Under the pieces are notes generated by a model. The model was given only the letters and a program-made list of their open reading frames with translations, did not search any database and had not been told where the DNA came from. Position numbers and translations under genes: made by a program. Below, piece after piece: positions 1 through 8,263 of a stretch of 64,000 nt of DNA. The stretch lies in assembly GCA_905216195.1 (NCBI GenBank), contig CAJMSX010000013.1:1-64000 (forward strand), given 5' to 3'. Origin of the DNA: an uncultured bacterium (GTDB taxonomy: Bacteria; Bacteroidota; Bacteroidia; Bacteroidales; Marinifilaceae). Every line of letters starts with the position of its first letter. Position 1 is the stretch's first letter.

Positions 1-83
1 TCGAGATCGTGGAAGTGTATAAGGGAGATAAATATGACGATGTAGGGATCTCCGAGTTTGATTGTGCCGGAGGAGATAACTAA
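1..83 (+). CDS. C-terminal end of a protein with a probable NADase-type glycan-binding domain (partial)
   Basis: The window opens inside a gene. Reading from base 3 gives 26 residues ending in DKYDDVGISEFDCAGGDN and a TAA at 81-83. The string VYKGDKYDDVGISEF resembles the end of the discoidin-like NADase-type glycan-binding domain, where a KYDD..ISE motif is typical. The fragment is too short to say what the rest of the protein does. An inverted repeat follows at once, so this gene probably ends its own transcript and is not part of the secretion-like operon downstream. Confidence 0.5.
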   Translation, partial: EIVEVYKGDKYDDVGISEFDCAGGDN

Positions 84-97
84 TTAGTTTATAGTGT

Positions 98-130
98 GAG
101 TCCTCCCCTAAGAAAAGCAGAGGAGGACTC
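98..130 (+). terminator. hairpin after the partial first gene
   Basis: GAGTCCTCC at 98-106 pairs perfectly with GGAGGACTC at 122-130, with a 15-base loop, 15 bases after the stop codon. The T-rich stretch (ATTTTTG) comes about ten bases later, so it is not a textbook intrinsic terminator. The rest of the gap to base 331 shows no other gene. Confidence 0.5.
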
Positions 131-330
131 TGATAGAAGTTACATTTTTGTAAGAAAGTGGGGGAAAGAGGTTTAATAAAAGGACGTTTGTGATGATTTT
201 TTAGTTAGTCCCTCCCGATTTCATTCTCTTTTACCAGCTTAACTTATTTCCCGCTCGTTTTTGGCCGAGCCGATATTTTGATGATGTCGGGAGCACCTGA
301 CTTCTGGAAGCGGAATAGATTCTCCGCTAG

Positions 331-1362
331 TTGAAAATCCGATTTTATTTCGTAAAGATGATGTTAAGCCATAGAGGATTCCCGTTGTTCCGGCAATTGG
401 GAGTTTTACACGTTTTTCTGGAAACGGAAGGAATGCGGGCAGATTTTTACCGGTTTCGTTTTGCCGGCAGGGAAGGGGTCGGTTGCGTAGAAAAGCAATC
501 CGGCATCGATTACCGGAACTTGACGAAAAAAGTAAAAAGTTTGCCTTTTATGGTGATACTGACCGGAAACGGGATTGTTAGCAAAAGTGTGGTGCAGGAA
601 AATGACAGCGGGATTCGCAGAATTAAGGAGAATCCGGAATTGTTTTGGCAAGAAAGAAAACCGGAGGGAAAAACGCCGGAGATCGTTTTTATGCGGAAGC
701 AACGACAGGAAGAGTTGATGACTGTGTTCCGGGAAAACGGAATTCCGGTAGTTTGGGTGGGTCTGGGGAAAAAAGAAATTCCGGATGGGATGGTGGCCGA
801 TTGGTTTGCTAAAAATAACGGACCGGGCTGTTTGTGGAAAAACGGACCGGGAGGAGAGCTTTTGGCAGCCTTGCTTTTCCGCCGGTGGTTGTTACCGTTT
901 TCGGTCGGAATATTGGTTTTATTGGTGGGAAATTTGTCGATTCATTCCCGTTTGAGGGAACGGTATGATTCCCGTCAGCAGGAATGGGATATAAAAATGA
1001 AATCGGTGGAAACTGAAAGAGGAGAGACGAAAAAAAACCTGGAGTTGTTTCGGGAGGTGTATGGCCCGAAACAAAAATATTTTGCCGGAATAGCGGATGA
1101 AATTGGCGGAAATGTTCCCGAAGGGATGGTGTTGACTGAGCTGGAATTTTCTCCTTTGAAAGGTAAACCGGAGAAGGGAAAGCCTTTGGAATTCCGCAAG
1201 CAAGGGGTAATTGTCCGCGGAAGGGCCGGGAATACCGGGGAAGTGGTTTTGTTTGTCCGTCGTCTGGCTGGGTTGAAAGAGTTCCGGCAAGTTTGTCTGA
1301 CGGCTTTGGATCAAAAAAAAGAAAGTGCAAATTTTCAGTTCGAAATAGAATTAATACCGTGA
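331..1362 (+). CDS. GspL/PilN-like inner-membrane assembly protein
   Basis: A 343-residue protein with a cytoplasmic N-terminal part of about 185 residues, one membrane helix near 186-205, a charged coiled-coil-like stretch near 206-245 and a periplasmic C-terminal part ending in a ferredoxin-like fold (VPEGMVLTELEF, then IVRGRAGNTGEVVLFVRRL). This order matches GspL of type II secretion, or PilM/PilN of type IV pili, which tie the ATPase to the inner-membrane platform. The N-terminal part is too diverged to show the actin-like nucleotide site. The longest frame starts at a TTG (331); ATG codons at 358 and 361 are equally plausible starts. First of seven overlapping genes. Function is inferred from architecture and neighbours. 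Confidence 0.65.
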   Translation: MKIRFYFVKMMLSHRGFPLFRQLGVLHVFLETEGMRADFYRFRFAGREGVGCVEKQSGIDYRNLTKKVKSLPFMVILTGNGIVSKSVVQENDSGIRRIKENPELFWQERKPEGKTPEIVFMRKQRQEELMTVFRENGIPVVWVGLGKKEIPDGMVADWFAKNNGPGCLWKNGPGGELLAALLFRRWLLPFSVGILVLLVGNLSIHSRLRERYDSRQQEWDIKMKSVETERGETKKNLELFREVYGPKQKYFAGIADEIGGNVPEGMVLTELEFSPLKGKPEKGKPLEFRKQGVIVRGRAGNTGEVVLFVRRLAGLKEFRQVCLTALDQKKESANFQFEIELIP

Positions 1363-1844
1363 ACGGAAAGGTAAAACTCATTTTATTGTTCATTGTATCG
1401 GGGGTGTTGTGTGGGAAAGGGGTGTATCCTACTTATAAATTGTGGAGAAAATGTGTGGAAGTGGAAAAGCGGCTGAAAGAAGAAAACATAGGGAAGAAAC
1501 CGGAAGTTTTCCCCTCGGCGGGAGAAAATGAAGCTTGGATCAGCAACGGGCGTTTACTGGATAAATTCGGGAAGCCACTTGAAAAAGAAGGAGTAAAAGT
1601 AGTACGGTTCGTTCCTTTGCTGATTAGAGGAGAAGGAAGGTGGGAATGGTATGCAGGGGAATTAATTTTGTCCGGAGCTTATGTTCCTTTGTTGAACGTT
1701 TTAAACCGGATCGAGGAAAATGCGGAAGCTTACCGGGTCGTTTCCGTGAACTTCGGCTTATGGCGGGAAGCCGGGTCACCGAAAGAGGAGGTGAGAATGA
1801 GCGTAATCCTCCAACAGTTAGAAAAAAGGGATAAAGAGGAATGA
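1359..1844 (+). CDS. GspM/PilO-like inner-membrane protein
   Basis: About 161 residues from a GTG at 1359 that overlaps the upstream TGA (GTGA), a translational coupling arrangement. The frame is open further upstream to 1293, but that part lies inside the previous gene. One membrane helix near the N terminus (LILLFIVSGVLCGKGVYP) is followed by a short coiled-coil region and a soluble domain of about 100 residues. This is the shape of PilO or GspM, which pairs with PilN/GspL through ferredoxin-like periplasmic domains. Sequence identity to known members is low to the eye; the call rests on size, topology and position between the PilN-like and PilP-like genes. Confidence 0.55.
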   Translation: MNGKVKLILLFIVSGVLCGKGVYPTYKLWRKCVEVEKRLKEENIGKKPEVFPSAGENEAWISNGRLLDKFGKPLEKEGVKVVRFVPLLIRGEGRWEWYAGELILSGAYVPLLNVLNRIEENAEAYRVVSVNFGLWREAGSPKEEVRMSVILQQLEKRDKEE

Positions 1845-2290
1845 AAACAGAGAAACAAACCGTATGGACGGGGGTGCTGGTTATCGCCGCTTGTGTCGTC
1901 TGGGCTGTGATTATTTATAAGTTCGTTTCGTTTACCGGCAAGGGGTTTCGTTTAGCTGAAACCTCTGTACCCACAAATAAGCATTCTTTACCGGAAAAGA
2001 GAAAGTTAAAATTGGATTATAGAGATCCTTTTTTAAAAGAGAAGCCGGCGCAGGACACTAAAGGTAAACGGCAGGCAGATTTTCTTCCGGTTCCGGAAAA
2101 AGCACCCGGTTTTATCTATAAGGGAAAAATCCGAAAGGGACAGGAAGCATATTTGATTTTCCAAGAGCCGGGAGAATTGCGTTTGGTCCGGAAGGGAGAG
2201 CTGGTCGACGGTTTTCGGATCGGAGCATCGGGGGGAGATTCGGTCGTTGTTTTCCAGGCTTCTTCTACTTATGTTTTATATGCGGAGTAA
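1841..2290 (+). CDS. GspC/PilP-like periplasmic linker protein
   Basis: A 149-residue protein whose ATG overlaps the previous stop (ATGA at 1841-1844). It has one N-terminal membrane helix (about 9-30), a proline- and lysine-rich linker, the motif LDYRDPFL near residues 58-65 and a C-terminal beta-rich domain of about 65 residues (FIYKGKIRKGQEAYLIF ... GELVDGFRI). A DPF motif followed by a small beta-barrel homology region is typical of PilP and GspC, which join the inner-membrane platform to the secretin. No secretin gene is present in the window, so its partner must be encoded elsewhere. Confidence 0.6.
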   Translation: MKTEKQTVWTGVLVIAACVVWAVIIYKFVSFTGKGFRLAETSVPTNKHSLPEKRKLKLDYRDPFLKEKPAQDTKGKRQADFLPVPEKAPGFIYKGKIRKGQEAYLIFQEPGELRLVRKGELVDGFRIGASGGDSVVVFQASSTYVLYAE

Positions 2291-3485
2291 GGGCACTTTC
2301 CCAGCTGCGGTATTGGCAATCGTTCTGATCGTAGGCACTTTGCTGTTGTTGGGAATATGCATGATCCTTGCTTTGTGGGATCAGGGACGTTTGGAATATG
2401 CCCGTTATGGCTATGAACGTCGTCAATACGATCATCTAGAGTCGGCTTTCGTACTTTATTGTACCGATAGCCTTGCTAGCCGTGGGATTCACAGATTGTT
2501 TCCGGAAGAAGAGGATTCGGAAGTGGAAGTCCTGACAGGTCCGTGGGGATTGTATGAAATCGTCCGCCTGTCTGCCGGGAAGGGAGAGGCGTTTCGTCAG
2601 GTCCGTATGGCGGGAAAGCAGGTGGAAAGTTTTTATCGAACGGTGTTCTGGTATAGCGACCGGGGGCGGCCTGTGTTGTTGGGTGGCAATACGGACATCC
2701 GGGGAAAAACTCATTTGCCCCGGAGCGGGGTTGTGCCTGTACAGGTCGGCCCGGTCTTCTTCGGAGGAAATTTACCGGATTCGTCCGGAACGGAACCCAG
2801 TGCGCCGCAATTCCCCAAAAGCGGGGACAAATTTTATCCCGGGGAGATTCCGGGGAATGAAGCGGGGAATAATACCGATTCCTTGACCTGGAGTTTCTGG
2901 GAAAAAACCCGGTATGTGGAAATCGAAAAGGAGGCGTGTTTCCTGTACCGGAAGGGGAATGTCGTCCTATATGCCGGGGAAAAAGTGGAAATAGACCGGA
3001 GTTGTCATTTGGAAGATGTACTACTCCTGGCCCCTTCGGTGAAATTCGGAAAAGGATTCCGGGGAAAGGTTCAGGTGTTTGCCCGGGATTCGGTGATCCT
3101 GGAAGAAGGAGTGAGGTTGGAATATCCCTCGGGGATTTACGTACAAGGCCGGACCCACCGTTCTATGGTACGGATGGGGGAAAATTGTTCGGTAAAAGGG
3201 TATGTTATCTTAGAGATTCCGGAGGAACCTGCGGGAGAATGGAGTATGCACTATCATTCCGGAAAGACTTCAGAGGTAGAAGGTTTACTATATGTAGACG
3301 GAAATGCCGCTTTGCAGGGATATGTCCGGGGCAGTACCTGGTTGCGGGATTGTTATTATGTGACGTCTTCGGGGTATTATCCGGAATTATTGTATGATGT
3401 ACATCTGACTGCCGGTAAGCAGGTCGCTTATCCCTTGTGGTTAGAGGGACCTTACCGGCGGAAATTCATCGCATGGCTTTATTGA
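2280..3485 (+). CDS. large GspK-like pseudopilin with a beta-helix-like C-terminal region
   Basis: About 401 residues from ATG 2280 (ATG 2271 is also possible); both starts overlap the end of the previous gene. The N terminus MRSKG, then TFPAAVLAIVLIVGTLLLL, looks like a prepilin leader cut after Gly5. The usual glutamate at mature position 5 is alanine, as in GspK, the pseudopilin at the pilus tip. The rest is unusually long. It includes a stretch near 225-330 with short hydrophobic repeats (VVLYAGEKVEIDRS, GKVQVFARDSVILEE, GYVILEI) that suggest a right-handed beta-helix or bactofilin-like fold. I do not recognise a specific family for that part. Confidence 0.5.
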   Translation: MRSKGTFPAAVLAIVLIVGTLLLLGICMILALWDQGRLEYARYGYERRQYDHLESAFVLYCTDSLASRGIHRLFPEEEDSEVEVLTGPWGLYEIVRLSAGKGEAFRQVRMAGKQVESFYRTVFWYSDRGRPVLLGGNTDIRGKTHLPRSGVVPVQVGPVFFGGNLPDSSGTEPSAPQFPKSGDKFYPGEIPGNEAGNNTDSLTWSFWEKTRYVEIEKEACFLYRKGNVVLYAGEKVEIDRSCHLEDVLLLAPSVKFGKGFRGKVQVFARDSVILEEGVRLEYPSGIYVQGRTHRSMVRMGENCSVKGYVILEIPEEPAGEWSMHYHSGKTSEVEGLLYVDGNAALQGYVRGSTWLRDCYYVTSSGYYPELLYDVHLTAGKQVAYPLWLEGPYRRKFIAWLY

Positions 3486-3829
3486 AAGAAAAATTCAGAG
3501 CGGAGACTTTGGCTGAAGTCCTGGTTGCTTCGGTTATTATGCTGATCCTATTCGGTATCACTTTGGATACCTTGACCCGTTTGTCTTTAAGGGGGGGAGA
3601 CCTGACGGAGGAGGTGGCGGCTGAAAACGATATGCGTCGGGTGAAATCCCGGGAAATTCAGGGGAAAATGCGGGAAGGGGGAAAATCGGAAATTTTCGGT
3701 TGGGGAAGGATGGAAATAGAGTGGAGGGAATATAATGCTGCGGTTTCGGTATTGACCCTGAAGGCGGTTTTGAAGAAGAACGGAGGACAAATCACTTATC
3801 GTTTTCTGGTTTTAAAAAATGAGGATTAA
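3473..3829 (+). CDS. minor pseudopilin (prepilin-type N-terminal cleavage signal)
   Basis: About 118 residues from ATG 3473, which overlaps the previous stop; a longer frame from 3437 lies inside the upstream gene. The N terminus MALLKEKFRA, then ETLAEVLVASVIMLILF, fits a type IV prepilin signal with Ala at -1, Glu at mature +1 and the conserved Glu at +5, followed by the hydrophobic helix. The remaining 75 residues would be a small globular head. Ala at -1 and Glu at +1 are both unusual; Gly and Phe or Met are the norm. Likely GspI- or GspH-like, but which one cannot be told by eye. Confidence 0.7.
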   Translation: MALLKEKFRAETLAEVLVASVIMLILFGITLDTLTRLSLRGGDLTEEVAAENDMRRVKSREIQGKMREGGKSEIFGWGRMEIEWREYNAAVSVLTLKAVLKKNGGQITYRFLVLKNED

Positions 3830-4247
3830 ATTTCTGGTTGCTTCCACTCTGGTGGAAGTGCTGGTGGTCATTTTGATTTCCGGCATTCTTTTGTTGGTGC
3901 TGTTCGAAGGAACGGAGTTGGTTCAGAAATATACAGCGGAGTATCGGTCGCGTTCTGGGGCTGGACGGGAACTGTTTGAAGGGTACAGCCGGTTAGAAAA
4001 GTTATTTTGGGTAAGTGATAGTATCGGCTCCGCTTCTTCGGGTGCGGTTTTTTACAAGCACGGGTATCGGTATGCGGAGGCGGAAATAAAGGATTCCTTA
4101 TTGATCGTTGTAAAACGGCAGAGCCGGGATACCCTTTTTCGCCGGGTGAAGACCTGGCTGCATCGTCGGGATTCCCTGCATCTCCGGGTCGGGGTAAACC
4201 GGCAAGAGGTGTTTTTACATTTCGGAATATATATGAAAAAAAGATGA
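3819..4247 (+). CDS. minor pseudopilin, possibly GspJ-like
   Basis: A 142-residue protein overlapping the previous gene by 11 bases. The N terminus MRIKFLVA, then STLVEVLVVILISGILLLV, shows a short basic leader, Ala at -1, and Glu at mature position 5 at the head of a long hydrophobic helix, as in type II pseudopilins. The head domain is about 110 residues (RLEKLFWVSDSI, YRYAEAEIKDSLLI). Like its neighbour it has Ala instead of Gly before the cut, so the prepilin peptidase serving this system may prefer or tolerate Ala. No peptidase gene is in the window. Confidence 0.7.
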   Translation: MRIKFLVASTLVEVLVVILISGILLLVLFEGTELVQKYTAEYRSRSGAGRELFEGYSRLEKLFWVSDSIGSASSGAVFYKHGYRYAEAEIKDSLLIVVKRQSRDTLFRRVKTWLHRRDSLHLRVGVNRQEVFLHFGIYMKKR

Positions 4248-5302
4248 AACGATTTTTTGATTACCAAAAGATTCCGGCTGTACAGAAGGAATCTTTTTTT
4301 TCTGAACTTCAGTCCTTGCTGCAATCCGGCTTGAGTTTCAGCCGTTCTTTCGCTCTATTGACGGAAGGAGAAGCAAACGGAAAAGTCCGTGGTTTGTATG
4401 ACCGGCTGTATGAGGCGGTGGCGGCGGGGAAGGCGTTGTGGGAAGGGATGAAAGATACGGATAAATTTTCGAGTTTGGATTATGGGGTCATACGTATCGG
4501 CGAAGAGACGGGACAATTAGCTTCCTGTCTGGGTTTTTTGGCAGACTATTACCGGAAGCGCCGGGCGCAACGGAGGATGGTGTCGGGCGCTTTAAGCTAC
4601 CCGTTGATTGTATTGGGGATGACTTTCGCGGTGATGATTTTTATGCTGACCGTGATCGTTCCCATGTTTGAGCAGGTCTATCTGCGAATGGGTAAGGAAT
4701 TGCCTGGAATTACCCGGGGGGTGATTCGTTTTTCAGCGGATTTTCCTTTTTATTTAGCCGGCCTGGGAGTTTTAACGGGCATCGTGGCAATAAGCTATGC
4801 CTTTTACGGAAAAACCGAATTTTTTCAACGCACTGTTTCGGGTTTTTGTTTGAGGATCCCTCGCATAGGCGCAATCTTGCGGAAAAGTTATGAGGTCCGG
4901 ATTTGTCGTTTGCTTTATTTATTATACGGATCGGGTGTTCCTTTGTTAAAGGCGCTCGGCTTGTTGGAGGAAATTATTTTGTTTTATCCTTACCGGAAAT
5001 CCTTTAGGGAAGTGGGCAGGGGATTGTGTGAGGGAAAGTCTTTTGCTGGAGAATTAGCCCGGTATCCGCTTATCTACAATCGGAAATTGGTTGCTCTTTT
5101 ACAAGTCGGAGAAGAAACCAACCGCTTGGGAGAAATGTTCAAACGACAGTCCGAGGAGTTGACCGAAGAATTGGACTATAAATTGAAACAATTGGGGAAT
5201 CTGGCGGAGCCCTTGTTGGTGTTATTGGTGGGTATCCTGGTAGCTCTCGTGCTCATTGCTATGTATATGCCCATGTTTAAATTGGGAAATGTACTGTATT
5301 AG
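4244..5302 (+). CDS. type II secretion system F family inner-membrane platform protein
   Basis: A 352-residue protein whose ATG overlaps the previous stop (ATGA). It carries two T2SSF domains (about 15-140 and 215-345), each with a GEE.G/N.L motif (GEETGQL at 86-92, GEETNRLGEM at 289-298), and three membrane helices near 119-140, 167-187 and 323-345. GspF and PilC form the inner-membrane base on which the ATPase acts to extend the pseudopilus. Length is slightly below the usual 400, mainly because the N terminus is short. This is the most confident member of the operon and anchors the identification of the others. It is the last gene; a promoter for the next gene follows. Confidence 0.9.
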   Translation: MKRFFDYQKIPAVQKESFFSELQSLLQSGLSFSRSFALLTEGEANGKVRGLYDRLYEAVAAGKALWEGMKDTDKFSSLDYGVIRIGEETGQLASCLGFLADYYRKRRAQRRMVSGALSYPLIVLGMTFAVMIFMLTVIVPMFEQVYLRMGKELPGITRGVIRFSADFPFYLAGLGVLTGIVAISYAFYGKTEFFQRTVSGFCLRIPRIGAILRKSYEVRICRLLYLLYGSGVPLLKALGLLEEIILFYPYRKSFREVGRGLCEGKSFAGELARYPLIYNRKLVALLQVGEETNRLGEMFKRQSEELTEELDYKLKQLGNLAEPLLVLLVGILVALVLIAMYMPMFKLGNVLY

Positions 5303-5324
5303 GCCTTGAAATTGTTTGTTACGA

Positions 5325-5356
5325 GTTGATCAATCTCAATTAAATGTTTATATTTG
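5325..5356 (+). promoter_or_regulatory. Bacteroidetes-type promoter before the first sensor kinase
   Basis: GTTG at 5325-5328 and TATATTTG at 5349-5356 are separated by 20 bases, matching the TTTG / TAnnTTTG sigma-ABfr consensus. The start codon at 5379 is 22 bases further on, so the kinase has its own promoter apart from the secretion-like operon. Confidence 0.6.
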
Positions 5357-5378
5357 TTGTGAGGTATAAAAATAAATT

Positions 5379-8129
5379 ATGTGGGGAATTGTTATCGGAT
5401 TGATTCTTGTAACGGGTATAGGTTTGTATATCGGCGGTTTCCGGAAAAGATTTTCATTTATCCGGATACTTTCCCCGCATGCCGATAAAATTTACGAAGG
5501 CATCCTGCGTGCGATCCCCGATATGGTGCTGATACTGGATAAATCGTTGGATTTGCTCCGGGTGTACAACGCGAATGAAAAGGATTTCGGGGCTAATCCG
5601 GAAAAATGGGTGGGCCAGGACATCCGGCAATATTTGGAGGCGGAACTCGGCCGGCAGATGGCATACGGGGTGACGAAAGCCGGGTGTGAAGGAGATGTTT
5701 ATGAGATGGAATATGTGCGGGAGCTTGCGGAAGGCAGAAGGTATTTGGAGTCCCGTTTTATTCAGATACTGGAAGACCGGGTCGCTTGTTTTATTCGGGA
5801 TATTACAAACCGGAAGCTGTCTGAAAATGCCGTTCAGCAAAACGAGGCTGTGCTTAAATCTATTTTGGACCATTTGCCCATTCCGGTGATGCTAAAAGAT
5901 GCGGATGCAGATTTTAAATACATTTACTGGAATAAAGAATGTGATATTCAGGCGGGTTTTAAAAGCGAGGAGGTGTTAGGAAAGACGGATATCGAGATTT
6001 ACGGGGAGGAAAGAGGGAAAAAACACCGGGAAGTGGATCGTGCGGTCCTTCAGGACGGAAAACCTTATCGGCGGCAGGAAGTTTTCATAACACCCGACGG
6101 GAAAGAACATGCTTCGGTGGTGACGAAAAATGTGATATCCCATGAGTTTTGTCGCTGGATATTGGTTACCCGTTGGGATGTTACGGACCTGGTGGATGTA
6201 CAGGAGGCCTGGAAAGATGCCAACCGGCAACTGCATTTGGCTTTCGATGCCGGGGATATCGCTCCCTGGAGCTGGGATATCCTAGCGGATAAAATCCGTA
6301 TTCATATCGACGATTTTAAACGGATTCACAAAGGTTTCGATTTTGAGGAGGAATGGATATCCCGGGAAAAGATGCTTTCCTGTGTACATCCGGAAGAGCA
6401 AGATGAGATAAAGCGGCTTCTGGAAGATCTGAAAAGCAAACGGTCCGCCAAAGTCTATTTCGAGGTCCGGTTCGGCCAGGACGGGAAATTTGCGGATTAT
6501 TATGAAGTGCATGGGGCGATAGAATCCTTGAATCTGCAGGGAGAGGTGATACGGGTGATCGGAACCATCCGGAGGATTACCGAAAATAAAGAGGCGGAGA
6601 TCGCTTTGAGACAGGCAAAAAAAGAGATTGAACGCATCAACGAGTTAAACCAGTTGATATTGAATAATTCCAACCTGGGATTCATTTTTCTGGATACCCA
6701 TTTTCGGGTGCAGTGGGAGAATCGGAACGCTTTAATTCATTATCCTGTTGTCGGAGGATATAAACCCGGCTATATCTGTTTTAAAACTTTGTACGGAGTG
6801 GAGCGGGAAGACCCTTGCGAAAATTGTATTGTGGAAAAGGTCTTACAATCCGGTCAGACGGAAAAGAAAGAGGAACTGTTTCCGAACGGTAGTGTCATGG
6901 ATGTAACGGCCATACCGGTGAAGAACGAAACGGGAAACTTGTTGGGGGTGATTCTCAAGATCGAAGATATTACTTTACGAAAACAGGCCGACCGGGAATT
7001 GAAGCAAGCTAAGGAAGAGGCGGAAAAGTCCGATAAATTAAAGTCGGCTTTTCTGGCGAACATGAGTCATGAAATCCGTACGCCCTTGAACGCCATTTTA
7101 GGATTCAGCGAATTGCTTACTCTGGTGGAAGACGAGGCTGAGAAAGAGAAGTATATAGAAGTCATTAAAAATAATAGTGAGTTGTTGTTGCAATTGATTA
7201 ACGATATTCTGGACCTGTCGAAGATAGAGGCCAATACATTTGAATTTGTCTATTCGCAGGTAAATATCAATCACTTGCTTCAGGATTTGGAACAGATTTC
7301 CAGGCACAAACTGGGGAAAAACAACGGGCTGACGATCCGGTTTGAACCGGGAAAAGAAAGTTGTACGCTGTATACGGAAAAGAACCGCTTGATGCAGGTA
7401 ATGTCCAATTTGGTCAATAATGCCATTAAATTTACCGCTGGAGGAGAAATTGTTTTCGGATACGAAGTCCGGACAGAAGGTGTGTATTTTTATGTAAAAG
7501 ATACAGGACAGGGAATCCCCTATGAAAAGCAACAGGAAATTTTCCATCGTTTTGTCAAGTTAGACAGTTTTAAAACGGGAACGGGGCTAGGGCTGGCTAT
7601 TTGCCGGATGATCATACAGAAACTAGGAGGGGAGATTGGTGTGCAGTCAGAACCCGGGAAAGGTTCCGATTTTTGGTTTACTTTGCCTTTTATAAATCCT
7701 CCGGAAAAAGAAGCGGAAACCGGCTTGCCCTTGGCGGAAAAAGAGGCCCGGCAAATAGACGATTCTCCGGACCGGAAGGTGACTTTACTGATTGCCGAAG
7801 ACGTAAAGGATAATTACAAATTATTCCGAATTTTTTTAGAGAAGAAATACCATCTGATTCATGCCTGGAACGGTAGGGAAGCGATAGAGATGTTTCAGAG
7901 TCATCAACCTCAGGGAATATTGATGGATATCAAGATGCCGGAAGTCGACGGCTATGAAGCTACTGCCGCTATCCGTCAAATGTCCGCCTCCGTTCCTATT
8001 ATTGCCGTTACGGCCTTTGCGTTCAGTGAAGACAAAAAACGGATTCTCGAGAGTGGGTTTACGGATTATCTCACCAAACCGTTTACTCCCGCTTCTTTAC
8101 TGCAGGCCCTGAAAAAAGCCGGACTTTGA
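5379..8129 (+). CDS. multi-PAS hybrid sensor histidine kinase with receiver domain
   Basis: A 916-residue hybrid kinase. After one N-terminal membrane helix (about 2-20) come roughly four PAS/PAC units (about 35-145, 150-275, 280-400, 415-535). The last has a DPCENC cysteine pair seen in some PAS sensors. A HisKA domain with FLANMSHEIRTPLN follows (phospho-acceptor His564), then a HATPase domain with DTGQGIP and GTGLGLAI, and a C-terminal receiver with Asp850 in LMDIKMPEVDG and the KPF lysine. There is no periplasmic sensor domain, so the signal is probably read by the PAS units in the cytoplasm. No DNA-binding output is fused and no regulator is adjacent. The ligand is unknown. Confidence 0.9.
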   Translation: MWGIVIGLILVTGIGLYIGGFRKRFSFIRILSPHADKIYEGILRAIPDMVLILDKSLDLLRVYNANEKDFGANPEKWVGQDIRQYLEAELGRQMAYGVTKAGCEGDVYEMEYVRELAEGRRYLESRFIQILEDRVACFIRDITNRKLSENAVQQNEAVLKSILDHLPIPVMLKDADADFKYIYWNKECDIQAGFKSEEVLGKTDIEIYGEERGKKHREVDRAVLQDGKPYRRQEVFITPDGKEHASVVTKNVISHEFCRWILVTRWDVTDLVDVQEAWKDANRQLHLAFDAGDIAPWSWDILADKIRIHIDDFKRIHKGFDFEEEWISREKMLSCVHPEEQDEIKRLLEDLKSKRSAKVYFEVRFGQDGKFADYYEVHGAIESLNLQGEVIRVIGTIRRITENKEAEIALRQAKKEIERINELNQLILNNSNLGFIFLDTHFRVQWENRNALIHYPVVGGYKPGYICFKTLYGVEREDPCENCIVEKVLQSGQTEKKEELFPNGSVMDVTAIPVKNETGNLLGVILKIEDITLRKQADRELKQAKEEAEKSDKLKSAFLANMSHEIRTPLNAILGFSELLTLVEDEAEKEKYIEVIKNNSELLLQLINDILDLSKIEANTFEFVYSQVNINHLLQDLEQISRHKLGKNNGLTIRFEPGKESCTLYTEKNRLMQVMSNLVNNAIKFTAGGEIVFGYEVRTEGVYFYVKDTGQGIPYEKQQEIFHRFVKLDSFKTGTGLGLAICRMIIQKLGGEIGVQSEPGKGSDFWFTLPFINPPEKEAETGLPLAEKEARQIDDSPDRKVTLLIAEDVKDNYKLFRIFLEKKYHLIHAWNGREAIEMFQSHQPQGILMDIKMPEVDGYEATAAIRQMSASVPIIAVTAFAFSEDKKRILESGFTDYLTKPFTPASLLQALKKAGL

Positions 8130-8201
8130 GAAAAACGGATCTTTTTTCTAGCGAATATCCTAAATTTCTTTACAAAAATGTGAAATTGTATATAATATAT
8201 G

Positions 8202-8209
8202 TATCTTTG
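8202..8209 (+). promoter_or_regulatory. -7 element before the second sensor kinase
   Basis: TATCTTTG fits the TAnnTTTG -7 consensus, 54 bases before the ATG at 8264. No good -33 element lies at the standard distance, so this is a weaker call than the other promoters listed. Confidence 0.4.
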
Positions 8210-8263
8210 TTCAATTGTGTAAATTTTTTGAAAAAGTTCAATTGCAACTGAGATTCATTGGAA

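Noticed and set aside
260..280. Possible promoter before the secretion-like operon (TTTG and TATTTTG)
   Set aside because: The -7 element is one base short of TAnnTTTG and the spacing does not fit; not listed as a feature.
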